A model generated the notes under the pieces. It was not told the DNA's origin and did not search any database. It saw nothing but the letters and a program-made list of their open reading frames with translations. A program made the translations under genes and the position numbers. Shown piece after piece: positions 9,677 to 17,519 of a stretch of DNA of 64,000 nt. The number at the start of each line of letters is the position of its first letter. Positions within the stretch are counted from its first letter, which is position 1. Source of the stretch: Algoriphagus halophilus (lineage in GTDB: Bacteria > Bacteroidota > Bacteroidia > Cytophagales > Cyclobacteriaceae); assembly GCF_900129785.1 (NCBI RefSeq), contig NZ_FSRC01000001.1, forward strand, positions 496,001 through 560,000, read 5' to 3'.

Positions 9677-9692
9677 CTTGGAAACTTAGCTT

Positions 9693-9724
9693 AAAAAGGG
9701 ATTTGGGAGACCATTTCCCTTTTT
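9693..9724 (+). terminator. Rho-independent-type terminator after isocitrate dehydrogenase
   Basis: AAAAAGGGA at 9693-9701 pairs with TCCCTTTTT at 9716-9724, with further inner pairing (GG/CC), followed by a T-rich run (CTTTTCTTTT). It lies 17 bases after the stop. Confidence 0.6.
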
Positions 9725-9770
9725 TCTTTTCTTTTTTGAAAGATTGCTACTTTGTATCTTTTCAACTTTT

Positions 9771-11060
9771 ATGTCAAAAAAAGTTTTAATAATCACCTAT
9801 TATTGGCCTCCAAGTGGAGGTAGTGGCGTTCAGCGTTGGCTGAAATTCGCCAAGTACCTTCCTGAAGCAGGGTGGGAACCAGTGATTTTTACACCTGAAA
9901 ATCCTGATTTTGATCTAAAAGATGAGACTTTAATGGATGAGGTTTCTCCTCAACTGGAGGTTTTAAAATTCCCTATATGGGAGCCTTACCAGCTTTTGGA
10001 TAAGATACGCGGTAAAAAAAAGAATCATCCAGGGAGGCTTTTGGAACAGAAAGAGAAAGGTTGGATTGAGAAAGCCGCTATCTGGTTAAGAGCGAATGTG
10101 ATGGTGCCTGATCCAAGAGTGTTTTGGGTCAAACCCTCTGTTAAATTTTTAATTGACTTAGTCAAGTCAGGACAATTCCAAGCGATTATTACCACTGGCC
10201 CCCCGCATAGTATGCATTTAATTGGTCGGGATCTGAAGCGGAAAACAGGAGTGTTTTGGTTGGCTGATTTTCGTGACCCTTGGTCTCAATGGGAATTTTT
10301 GGATAAACTTCCGATGAAGTCAATGGTCCGAAGAAAACATGCTGAAATGGAAAAATCTGTGTTGAAAGAAGCAGATGTCATCACTACAATTTCTCCTACT
10401 TTTCAGCGAGACTTGAATCAGCTTGCGCAGAGAAAAATAAAATTGTTAACCAATGGATTTGATCCTGCCGATATCCCTGAACGATTTCAGGTGGAGAAAA
10501 AAGAGCCCCATCGATTAAACTTGGTCTATTCCGGAATTATAGATTCCATTCGAAATCCAATGCCGCTTCTGAATGCGATGAAAGAAGAATTCAAATCTGT
10601 TAGTGACCAGGTTTCATTCACTTTTGTGGGAAAGGTAAGTAACCATGTTCAAGAGCAAATTGAAGCGGATTCCTGGTTGAGAAAGCATGTGCATTATGCT
10701 GGATATGTTTCTCATGAGGAAGTGTTTGGCTTTTATGAAAAGGCTGACGCGCTGGTATTGATTTTGACCAATACAAAAAATGCACAGGGAAATATTCCTG
10801 GTAAATTATTTGAGTACTTAGCAACTAATATCCCCGTAATTGCATTGGGAGACCCCCAGGGAGATGCTTCCAAAATATTAGCTTCAGTAGGAGCGGGGGA
10901 AGTAATTGCACATGCGGACCATGTGGAGATTCAAGTAAGACTTCGGAAATTATTTGAATCTTCAGGAGCATTTGGTTCAAATGCTTCGATGGATCATTAT
11001 TCCCGGAAAAATTTAAGTTTTCAACTAGCTGAATTGTTGGATGAAAGTTCCCTTTCCTGA
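9771..11060 (+). CDS. Glycosyltransferase, GT4/GT1-like fold
   Basis: This is a GT-B-type glycosyltransferase of 429 residues. The N-terminal Rossmann domain starts KVLIITYYWPPSGGSGVQRW, typical of GT4-like enzymes that use a nucleotide-sugar donor. The C-terminal domain carries LVYSGIID and the donor-binding region near PGKLFEYLATNIPVIALG. It probably adds a sugar to a surface polysaccharide or glycolipid at the cytoplasmic face. The ATG at 9771 is chosen over an upstream TTG because the Rossmann strand starts directly after it. It stands alone between the icd terminator and convergent minus-strand genes. Acceptor and donor are unknown. Confidence 0.85.
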   Translation: MSKKVLIITYYWPPSGGSGVQRWLKFAKYLPEAGWEPVIFTPENPDFDLKDETLMDEVSPQLEVLKFPIWEPYQLLDKIRGKKKNHPGRLLEQKEKGWIEKAAIWLRANVMVPDPRVFWVKPSVKFLIDLVKSGQFQAIITTGPPHSMHLIGRDLKRKTGVFWLADFRDPWSQWEFLDKLPMKSMVRRKHAEMEKSVLKEADVITTISPTFQRDLNQLAQRKIKLLTNGFDPADIPERFQVEKKEPHRLNLVYSGIIDSIRNPMPLLNAMKEEFKSVSDQVSFTFVGKVSNHVQEQIEADSWLRKHVHYAGYVSHEEVFGFYEKADALVLILTNTKNAQGNIPGKLFEYLATNIPVIALGDPQGDASKILASVGAGEVIAHADHVEIQVRLRKLFESSGAFGSNASMDHYSRKNLSFQLAELLDESSLS

Positions 11061-11211
11061 TCTTGATAGGATGGATTCAGAGCTGGAAAACGGCATTGAA
11101 AATAGAGGTCTTGGATTAGGTGAAAATGAGCAGCCCTAGTTTTTATCCCTCTAAATAACCTTGCGTTATGAGGTGAATAAGGCTGTGTTTGACCAAATTG
11201 TTTTTAAAAGT

Positions 11212-11388
11212 TTACCATCTTGGTCCACCTCCATACATTCCCACATTGATAGAAGGAGTCATTCTTACTCCATATGGGCCTCCTGAAAAGCTCATTCCTA
11301 CTCCACCAGTCATATGCATATTCGAACAGCTATGAAGAATAAAAGCAACTCCGATCAATAAGCCCATGATTACTATTTTTTTTAACAT
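11212..11388 (-). CDS. Small Gly/Met-rich lipoprotein (58 residues)
   Basis: A short frame with ATG at 11388 and TAA at 11212 encodes 58 residues. A hydrophobic signal (IVIMGLLIGVAFILHSC) ends in a lipobox with C21, followed by a mature tail of about 37 residues rich in glycine and methionine (GGVGMSFSGGPYGVRM and INVGMYGGGPRW). It lies 12 bases downstream of the VOC lipoprotein gene on the same strand and probably shares its transcript. I do not recognise the family. The clear lipobox and compact end make a real gene more likely than chance. Confidence 0.6.
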   Translation of the reverse strand: MLKKIVIMGLLIGVAFILHSCSNMHMTGGVGMSFSGGPYGVRMTPSINVGMYGGGPRW

Positions 11389-11400
11389 GATTTTTTTGGA

Positions 11401-12243
11401 TTAAGGGTTATAAACTTGAACAGCAAGAGGAGCTCCTGTTGGATCTAATAATAAAGCAACGGATCCATTTCTGATATCAGCATTTGGGCTTATCAATACT
11501 TTGGCGCCTGCATTTTTAGCCTTTTCAACGGTGGTGTTTACATCCGCTACTCGTATGTAAGGTACCCAGTGCGATCGTACTCCCGTGGATGGATTTTGGA
11601 GCATTCCTGCACAATTACGGTCATCGTATTTCAATACGGTGTAATCAATGTTCCCATCCTTAGTGGTGGATTTCGTGTACCCTACAACAGTGGTATAAAA
11701 ATCTCCAGATTTTTGAGGATCGTTTGACCAAAGTTCCTGTCCTAAAAAAGTTCCTATGCCTGCCGGTTTTATTACAGGATCTCCATTGGATAATTTAATG
11801 AATGATACGTGTGCACCTTGAGGATCTTGGATGAAAGAAACCATTCCTCTGTTTTCTACTGGCATTGGTTTTTTCAAAATGATTGCACCCTGGCTTTTGG
11901 CTTTACTGGTGGAGAACTCTACATCTTGGACTGAAATTGCACCGATCCATTCACCTGTATTATTTTCAGTTTTATAGTATGCCATCAGCCCAACCGGGAT
12001 GTCACCTTTTTTAAAAATCCATACTTTTTTATCTCCCTCTCCATAAGGAATGGCATCCCAATCAAATACAGCCTTGTAAAAATCAGCTGATACTTGCGGG
12101 TCTGGGGAAGCTAAATCATGCCAGACAATCCGACCCGGGGTATAGGTAGAAGTGGAAATTTCGGAAGCGATTGGAGGAGTTACACCGGGTGTGCAAGCTA
12201 CCGCAACAACTAGTAAAATTGCCAGTTGAAAAATGTATTTCAT
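11401..12243 (-). CDS. VOC-superfamily lipoprotein with two glyoxalase-like domains
   Basis: The 280-residue protein has a lipobox at C17 (VVAVAC) and two vicinal-oxygen-chelate modules: the first starts at GRIVWHDLASPDPQVSADFY, the second at GTFLGQELWSNDPQKSGDFY. The repeat arrangement (WHDL/QELW ... FY, later DPQGAHVSF / DPTGAPLAV) resembles the two-domain Cfp30B-like family often annotated as glyoxalase/bleomycin-resistance protein. Metal ligands are only partly recognisable and the substrate is unknown. Most relatives are cytoplasmic, so the lipoprotein signal is unusual. The 58-residue lipoprotein gene follows directly. Confidence 0.82.
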   Translation of the reverse strand: MKYIFQLAILLVVAVACTPGVTPPIASEISTSTYTPGRIVWHDLASPDPQVSADFYKAVFDWDAIPYGEGDKKVWIFKKGDIPVGLMAYYKTENNTGEWIGAISVQDVEFSTSKAKSQGAIILKKPMPVENRGMVSFIQDPQGAHVSFIKLSNGDPVIKPAGIGTFLGQELWSNDPQKSGDFYTTVVGYTKSTTKDGNIDYTVLKYDDRNCAGMLQNPSTGVRSHWVPYIRVADVNTTVEKAKNAGAKVLISPNADIRNGSVALLLDPTGAPLAVQVYNP

Positions 12244-12405
12244 GATGAATAATAATTAGTTAATAGATCCAATATAGACCTTGATAGTAATATTTAAATT
12301 AAAAATAGGGAATAAAATAAAAGTTTGATTGATGGGAAACTTTCTTTTCTATGCATTTTTTTGAAAATAACTCATTCTCAAAATATATTTTATCTATTTT
12401 CCAAA

Positions 12406-13545
12406 ATGCGTTGGACACAGGACCCCATTTATGTGAGCGGGATGCTATGCATAGCTGTCTTACTATCTGTTTGGTTGGCTAAAAATAAAGTCGGGAGGAC
12501 CATAGGTACTCCAATTTTGGTGATTTTGATCTGTGCAGTTTTTGCCAATTCAGGCATAATTCCCACTGCCACCTCGGGGCATCCGATTTATAATAGCGTA
12601 TTTATGTATCTGGCACCCATGGGCATTTTTATTGCCTTATTGGATGTGGATTTGAAAAGTGTTAAAAATGCTGGTTTTCCCATTTTATTAATGTTTGGGA
12701 TTGGAGCTTTAGGAACTATCATAGGGGTGTTAGTCGCTTGGTTTTTAGTGCAGCCAGCAGTAGAAATAGGTCCTTTGGCCAATGCCATTGCAGGAATGTA
12801 TACCGGGACTTATATAGGTGGGAGTATTAATTTTAATGCGGTGGCTCTTGCCTATCAAGTAAATGAACATGCTGAATTATTTGCAGCTACGACGGTCGTA
12901 GATAATTTAATAGGCACACCTTGGATTGTAATTACCTTGCTTTTGCCTCGCTACCTTCAAAAACTTTTTCCCAGGAAAAAAATAATGCCGCCTAGTGGAG
13001 AGCTGGGGGAAATAAAAACTCATGAATTTATCTCGATAGGAGCTTTGGCAGCAATATTTGGATTATCCTTCTTAGCTATGGCCTTTTCTAAGCTCTTAAG
13101 TCTTTACTTCCCAGTAATTCCCGAGATTATTACCCTCACGACCTTGGCTTTAATTTTAGCCCAATTCTCTTTCATCCAAAGAATTCAAGGCACGCATACC
13201 ATTGGCTTTTTTATAATCTTACTATTCTTAGGAGTGATTGGGACCCTATGTGATTTTAAAACACTTGCTGGGATAGGGGATCTTGCAGGAACGTTCATTT
13301 TATTCGTAAGTATTTTGATGCTGGTTCATGGGATAGTGATTTATGGTTTAGGAGGTATGTTAAAGATTGATTGGGATGTGGTGACCGTTGCATCCCAAGC
13401 AAATGTAGGAGGGAATACCACCGCTTTAGCGGCAGCAGAAAGTTTGAATAGACCTGATCTCTTAATCCCAGGAATTTTGGTGGGGAGTTTGGGAAATGCA
13501 GTTGGGACTTACGCAGGATTTTTTATAGCGGGGATATTGGGCTAA
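12406..13545 (+). CDS. DUF819 family membrane protein
   Basis: The 379-residue polytopic inner-membrane protein has roughly ten hydrophobic segments and belongs to the DUF819 (YjcL-like) group. Conserved small-residue stretches are visible: GPLANAIAGMYTGTYIGGSINFNAVA in the middle, and a related second-half segment around VTVASQANVGGNTTALAAA. This internal repeat suggests an inverted-repeat transporter fold. Substrate is unknown. The ATG at 12406 (MRWTQDPIYV) is preferred; the longer frame starts from a non-ATG codon and adds a poorly conserved tail. It is divergent from the VOC lipoprotein. Confidence 0.8.
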   Translation: MRWTQDPIYVSGMLCIAVLLSVWLAKNKVGRTIGTPILVILICAVFANSGIIPTATSGHPIYNSVFMYLAPMGIFIALLDVDLKSVKNAGFPILLMFGIGALGTIIGVLVAWFLVQPAVEIGPLANAIAGMYTGTYIGGSINFNAVALAYQVNEHAELFAATTVVDNLIGTPWIVITLLLPRYLQKLFPRKKIMPPSGELGEIKTHEFISIGALAAIFGLSFLAMAFSKLLSLYFPVIPEIITLTTLALILAQFSFIQRIQGTHTIGFFIILLFLGVIGTLCDFKTLAGIGDLAGTFILFVSILMLVHGIVIYGLGGMLKIDWDVVTVASQANVGGNTTALAAAESLNRPDLLIPGILVGSLGNAVGTYAGFFIAGILG

Positions 13546-13654
13546 TTTTTATGTTTGCTTTTTGGTGCTGAAATATGCTTAAACATTCTTAGTTTGATAT
13601 ATTTATAAAATTTACTACCTTAAAACCGCAATATTGTAATATATAATTTCGATT

Positions 13655-13795
13655 ATGGGTTTAGGTCTTAATCAAGATTTTTCAAAAAGTTCCACAAATA
13701 GCCGAAAATCAAACTCGGACGATCTTGCGCTTTGGAGAAGCATAAGAAATGGAAATGACCTCACTTTTTCAATAAATCAATCTTGCAATTCATAG
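13655..13795 (+). pseudogene. Remnant of an ECF sigma factor gene (N-terminal fragment)
   Basis: A 46-codon frame ends in TAG. Its segment SDDLALWRSIRNGNDLTFS resembles the first helix of Bacteroidota ECF sigma-70 factors, where an acidic stretch, LW, a basic patch and G(D/N)xxAFS precede sigma region 2. The rest of the gene, about 140 residues, is missing. Immediately downstream comes the end of a SusD-like gene. In this phylum an ECF sigma, FecR-type anti-sigma, SusC and SusD often form one operon, so the fragment fits the left end of a large internal deletion. The match is short and judged by eye, so an unrelated small ORF is not excluded. Confidence 0.5.
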
Positions 13796-13853
13796 AAATT
13801 TATTTTCGTTGGGAACAATTTTCTCATTCTAAAGAAACAGTTGAAAAATATAG

Positions 13854-14093
13854 ATTTTAAATCAGTTGTGTAATCTGTCCTCTTTTCTAAATAGTCCTGA
13901 GGCATTTGCGAATTTCAGAGGATCAGGCTTCCCTAGTTTGGATTCCAACCCTTTCCCTGGAAAAGAAGTGGATTTTATTAATCGGTTGACTTACCCTAAT
14001 TCTGAAATTTCAGTAAATTCAGAGAATGTAAATGCTGCAATAGCATCTCAAGAGCCGGATAATCTTGCTACCAAAGTATGGTGGGACAACTAA
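13854..14093 (+). pseudogene. 3' remnant of a SusD/RagB-family nutrient-binding lipoprotein gene
   Basis: The frame opens after a TAG at 13851 and encodes 79 residues with no plausible start. It matches the C-terminal end of SusD-like_2 outer-membrane nutrient-binding proteins: SPEAFANFRGSGFPSL corresponds to the conserved EAWxxxRRxGxPxL motif, then RLTYPNSEISVNSENVNAA corresponds to the RxxYPxxE...N.xNxxxA block, and LATKVWWDN is the usual end. Such proteins are about 500 residues, so roughly 85 percent is missing, including the signal peptide. A strong hairpin terminator follows. The partner SusC is absent. This is a dead gene left by a deletion. Confidence 0.8.
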
Positions 14094-14100
14094 GAATAAT

Positions 14101-14130
14101 CGGGGCTTGGGACTTACTGAGCCCCGTTTT
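14101..14130 (+). terminator. Terminator of the lost SusD gene
   Basis: CGGGGCT (14101-14107) pairs with AGCCCCG (14120-14126) and is followed by TTTTATTT. It lies 7 bases after the SusD remnant stop and just before the RraA-like gene, so it would separate the old SusCD transcript from the downstream enzymes. Confidence 0.7.
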
Positions 14131-14149
14131 ATTTAAATTATATCAAATT

Positions 14150-15088
14150 ATGATCAAAAAAATCTCACTCACCCTTTCTCTATTAATACTGATTGTTTCG
14201 GGAGTATTTGCCCAACAAATATCAAAAGAAGAGATGCTCTTTCTGACCCAGAAGTGGACAGGAGAACGATTTGAGGATGGTCGTCCAAAAGTATCCGATG
14301 ACATTTTAAGAAGAATGAAAGAAGTTACCCATGATGAAGCTTGGGCTGTGATGAAGAACGAGGGGTATCGATATCAATATGCAGATGGCTGGGGATTAAT
14401 GATTAACCCAGATAGTGTTTTGGTAGGAAGGGCCTTGACAGCCACTTTCATGCCCGGTCGACCTGATATCCATGATGCGATTGACGAGCGTGGAAAAAAG
14501 GAGGGGAAACGTGGTCAGAATTCATGGCCTGTGGATCTTTTGGTGCCAGGGGATGTCTATGTGGTGGATCAGTTTGGAATTCATAATGGCGGTCCTACCA
14601 TTGGGGATAATGTCGGAAATGCCATCTATGCCAAGTCCGGAAACGGGATTATTTATGATGGAGCAATCCGAGACATCGTAGGATTAAAGGAAATTGGTTC
14701 TTTTACTTCCTATGTATCCAGTTATCACCCATCCCATCACAATCAACCCGGTGACTTAAATACCATGCTGATTGGTATCAATAAGCCAACTAGAATTCAC
14801 CAAGTTACTGTTATGGCCGGAGATGTGGTGTTGGGTAGAGATGGAGGAGTTTCCTTTATTCCAGCTCATTTGGCCGAAAAAGTAGTGGTTACCTCAGAGG
14901 TAGTTCGACTAAGAGATATGTTTGGCCATCAGCGGATAAGAGAAGGGAAATACACAGCAGGTCAAATAGATACCAGATGGTCTGATGAGATTGAAAAAGA
15001 CTTTTCCCAATGGTTGAATGACCATATTGATGAATTACCGATCGCAAGAGAACAGATACAAGAGATCCTAAAGAAAAGAACCTGGTAA
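14150..15088 (+). CDS. Exported RraA-like / HMG-aldolase-family protein, copy 1
   Basis: The 312-residue protein has a Sec signal peptide (LTLSLLILIVSGVFAQ). The mature part belongs to the RraA / 4-hydroxy-4-methyl-2-oxoglutarate aldolase family: GRALTATFMPGRPD, PGDVYVVD, GDNVGNAIYAK and GIIYDGAIRD with R174 and D175, equivalent to the pyruvate-binding arginine and metal-binding aspartate of the class II aldolases. The expected reaction is retro-aldol cleavage or decarboxylation of a 2-keto acid. Family members are normally cytoplasmic. The ATG at 14150 is chosen for the signal peptide. It is followed after 24 bases by an enolase-superfamily gene. A paralogue sits at 16448. Confidence 0.85.
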   Translation: MIKKISLTLSLLILIVSGVFAQQISKEEMLFLTQKWTGERFEDGRPKVSDDILRRMKEVTHDEAWAVMKNEGYRYQYADGWGLMINPDSVLVGRALTATFMPGRPDIHDAIDERGKKEGKRGQNSWPVDLLVPGDVYVVDQFGIHNGGPTIGDNVGNAIYAKSGNGIIYDGAIRDIVGLKEIGSFTSYVSSYHPSHHNQPGDLNTMLIGINKPTRIHQVTVMAGDVVLGRDGGVSFIPAHLAEKVVVTSEVVRLRDMFGHQRIREGKYTAGQIDTRWSDEIEKDFSQWLNDHIDELPIAREQIQEILKKRTW

Positions 15089-15112
15089 CCTATAAGTACT
15101 AATTAAATTTCA

Positions 15113-16393
15113 ATGATGAATAACAAAAAATCACGTAGATCATTCCTTCAAAAAGGTGCTGCTCTTGGATTAACCGGAGCAGGCTTATTGACCAATTTTG
15201 GCCAGGGTTTGCAAGCAGCAGTCCATAAACAAAATCAATATTCCAATCCTTCCGATTTGAAAATCACTGACATCAAATGTGGATATGTCCGCGGTGCTGT
15301 TTATGTGAAAATATATACCAATCAAGATGTTTGGGGTTGTGGTGAGGCGGTGGATGCCATTCAGGGGACTTATTACCTAGTCAAAAGACTGGGAAACCAA
15401 CTGAAAGGACAAAACCCTTTAAACCCCAACCGGCTGGCTGAACAACTTCGAAAAGGTTCTTTTTTTGGTGGAGCCCAATCAGGGATTTTTGTGGCTGTCC
15501 TAACTGCCATTGAAACGGCTCTTTGGGACATAACAGGCAAGGTATTCAATGTTCCGGTATACCAATTATTAGGAGGAAAGTTCCGGGATAAAATACGTGT
15601 GTATTGCGATACTGCTCTTTATGCCTCAACCAACCCCACGCCGGATGATTATGCAGCAGCGGCTAGAGATGCTGTTTCCCGAGGCTATAATGCCGTAAAA
15701 TTTGATGTGGATAACGGTAGGGATCCAAACAAATATGATCGATTCAATTGGACCGCAAATCCTGCTGAGATAGACAGAATGTACAATGCCATCGCAGCAG
15801 TTAGGGAGGAGGTAGGTCCCAACATTGATATTTGTGTGGACATGCATGGAAGGTACGATGCAGTCACAGGGTTGAAAATGGCTAGAATGTATGAGCCTTT
15901 GAACCTGATGTGGTTAGAGGAACCGGTTCCAGCAGATAACCCTGAAGTTTATAAGCACATTACGCAAGAGACAAGCACTCCAATTTGTGCCGGAGAGAAT
16001 ATCTACCTCGCTTATGGCTTCACCAAACTGTTGTCAGATGGTGCGCTGGATATCATCATGCCTGATTTACAAAAGGCGGGTGGATTGGGAGAAGCCCAAC
16101 GCATCGCAAATTTGGCCAACCTGTACTATGTGCCGTTTTCACCCCATATGGTGGCCTCTTTCCTAGGTGCGATGGCCAGCTGCCATGTTTGTGCTTCAGT
16201 TCCCAACTTTCAAATTATGGAATGGCAGATCTACATGGACAAGGATCAACTTTGGAAAGATATCGTGACCTACGATGGTCCAAGAACCGAAAATAGCTTT
16301 ATCACACTCTCTGAAAAGCCTGGTATTGGAGTAGAGATCAACGAAGAAGGAATGAAAAAGCATGCGGTTCCGGGGATTCCCTTTTTTGAATAG
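15113..16393 (+). CDS. Tat-exported enolase-superfamily dehydratase, copy 1
   Basis: This 426-residue member of the mandelate racemase/muconate lactonizing group most resembles sugar-acid (galactonate/mannonate-type) dehydratases, which convert an aldonate to a 2-keto-3-deoxy acid. The N-terminus is a Tat signal (SRRSFLQKG then a hydrophobic stretch). The capping domain begins near residue 48; the barrel carries metal ligands D243 (VDMHGRYD), E269 (WLEEP) and E295 (AGENIY), with H245 and H345 (SPHM) as likely general acid/base residues. It lies between the two RraA-like genes, 24 bases after the first and 54 before the second. The actual substrate is unknown; the location would be periplasmic. 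Confidence 0.87.
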   Translation: MMNNKKSRRSFLQKGAALGLTGAGLLTNFGQGLQAAVHKQNQYSNPSDLKITDIKCGYVRGAVYVKIYTNQDVWGCGEAVDAIQGTYYLVKRLGNQLKGQNPLNPNRLAEQLRKGSFFGGAQSGIFVAVLTAIETALWDITGKVFNVPVYQLLGGKFRDKIRVYCDTALYASTNPTPDDYAAAARDAVSRGYNAVKFDVDNGRDPNKYDRFNWTANPAEIDRMYNAIAAVREEVGPNIDICVDMHGRYDAVTGLKMARMYEPLNLMWLEEPVPADNPEVYKHITQETSTPICAGENIYLAYGFTKLLSDGALDIIMPDLQKAGGLGEAQRIANLANLYYVPFSPHMVASFLGAMASCHVCASVPNFQIMEWQIYMDKDQLWKDIVTYDGPRTENSFITLSEKPGIGVEINEEGMKKHAVPGIPFFE

Positions 16394-16447
16394 TCAAGAA
16401 CTCTTCTCTAGTAGCATTGAATGTTAACAAGTAACCCAGAATGACTA

Positions 16448-17410
16448 ATGAATTTTAAATTTCTACAAAAAAGCTATCCTTTGGCATTGGTGCTTTGTAG
16501 CATCCTGATGCTTCCAATAGGAAAAGCAACTGCACAAAATGTTGGGGCTTCCCCTGAGTATATTAAAGCTTTAACTTCCCAATGGAAGGGTGAGCGATTT
16601 CCTGATGGTAGACCTAAAGTATCTGACTCTATTCTTGAACGATTAAAAAACATTTCGATCGAGGAAGCTTGGGGTGTTTTGAGAAACAAAGGATTTCAAA
16701 ATCAATACGAAGGTGATTGGCAAATTATGCTTCCCAATGAGGCAATGACTGGACGGGTAGTAACAGCTCAATACATGCCTCTCAGACCTGACTTGGAAAA
16801 ACAAGTGAAAGATCAAGGAGTGGAAAAGGAAGGTAGGTCCCCTAAAGGAGGGACAAATTCCTGGCCGATAGATGTACTTGTGAACGGAGATGTTTATGTG
16901 GCAGATGGGTATGGGAAAATTGCAGATGGGACTTTGATTGGGGACAATTTGGGAAATGCGATTTTTGCTAAATCTCAGAGAGGGGTGGTATTCAATGGTT
17001 CAGTCCGTGATCAGGAGGGCCTTTCGGAAATTAAAGGATTTAATGCCTGGATCAAAGGACAGGATCCCTCTTATATCCAACAAATGATGTTGACTTCCAT
17101 TAATACCCCCATTAGGATTGGTCGTGCTACGGTGCTTCCAGGAGATGTGGTGTTGGCCAAAAAATATGGAGTGATTTTTATTCCTGCTTACCTGGTAGAG
17201 GAATTGGTCCTAACATCTGAAGTGACTGGGCTGAGAGATGAGTTTGGACATCAAAGGCTTCGGGAAGGGAAATACCTTGCTGGACAGATTGATAGCCAAT
17301 GGACCGAGGAAATCAAAAAGGATTTTTTGGATTGGTTAAATAACTATCCAGGAAAACTCCCCATGACGAAAGAGGAATTAGACAATTACCTAAAAGAGAG
17401 GAATTACTAA
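16448..17410 (+). CDS. Exported RraA-like / HMG-aldolase-family protein, copy 2
   Basis: A paralogue of the protein at 14150: 320 residues with a signal peptide (LALVLCSILMLPIGKATAQ). Both share an unusual N-terminal block, WxGERFxDGRPKVSDxIL, followed by EEAWxVxxNxGxxxQY. The aldolase core is intact, with GDVYVADG, GDNLGNAIFAK and FNGSVRD (R187, D188). It differs from copy 1 around the active-site loop (NGSVRDQEGL against DGAIRDIVGL) and carries a short insertion before NSWP, suggesting a different substrate. It is co-directional with both enolase-superfamily genes. Periplasmic action is inferred from the signal peptide. Confidence 0.85.
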   Translation: MNFKFLQKSYPLALVLCSILMLPIGKATAQNVGASPEYIKALTSQWKGERFPDGRPKVSDSILERLKNISIEEAWGVLRNKGFQNQYEGDWQIMLPNEAMTGRVVTAQYMPLRPDLEKQVKDQGVEKEGRSPKGGTNSWPIDVLVNGDVYVADGYGKIADGTLIGDNLGNAIFAKSQRGVVFNGSVRDQEGLSEIKGFNAWIKGQDPSYIQQMMLTSINTPIRIGRATVLPGDVVLAKKYGVIFIPAYLVEELVLTSEVTGLRDEFGHQRLREGKYLAGQIDSQWTEEIKKDFLDWLNNYPGKLPMTKEELDNYLKERNY

Positions 17411-17421
17411 TTGTTGACCTC

Positions 17422-17456
17422 CAAGCCTTGAAAGGGCTTGTCGCCTTTAAAGAGGC
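17422..17456 (+). terminator. Two weak hairpins between aldolase copy 2 and dehydratase copy 2
   Basis: CAAGCC (17422-17427) pairs with GGCTTG (17435-17440), and GCCT (17443-17446) with AGGC (17453-17456), followed by ATTTTTG. They may attenuate rather than stop transcription into the next gene 109 bases downstream. Confidence 0.35.
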
Positions 17457-17519
17457 ATTTTTGCTGGTTACTATTAACTGGCCTTCTATCATATTGAATT
17501 AACAATAACCCTGCATACC

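Noticed and set aside
11070..11140. A possible 22-codon ORF after the glycosyltransferase gene
   Set aside because: Too short, no signal peptide or conserved feature, and not distinguishable from chance.
13546..14150. Transposon or insertion sequence at the SusD scar
   Set aside because: No transposase fragment, terminal inverted repeat or target-site duplication could be seen; a simple deletion explains the remnants.
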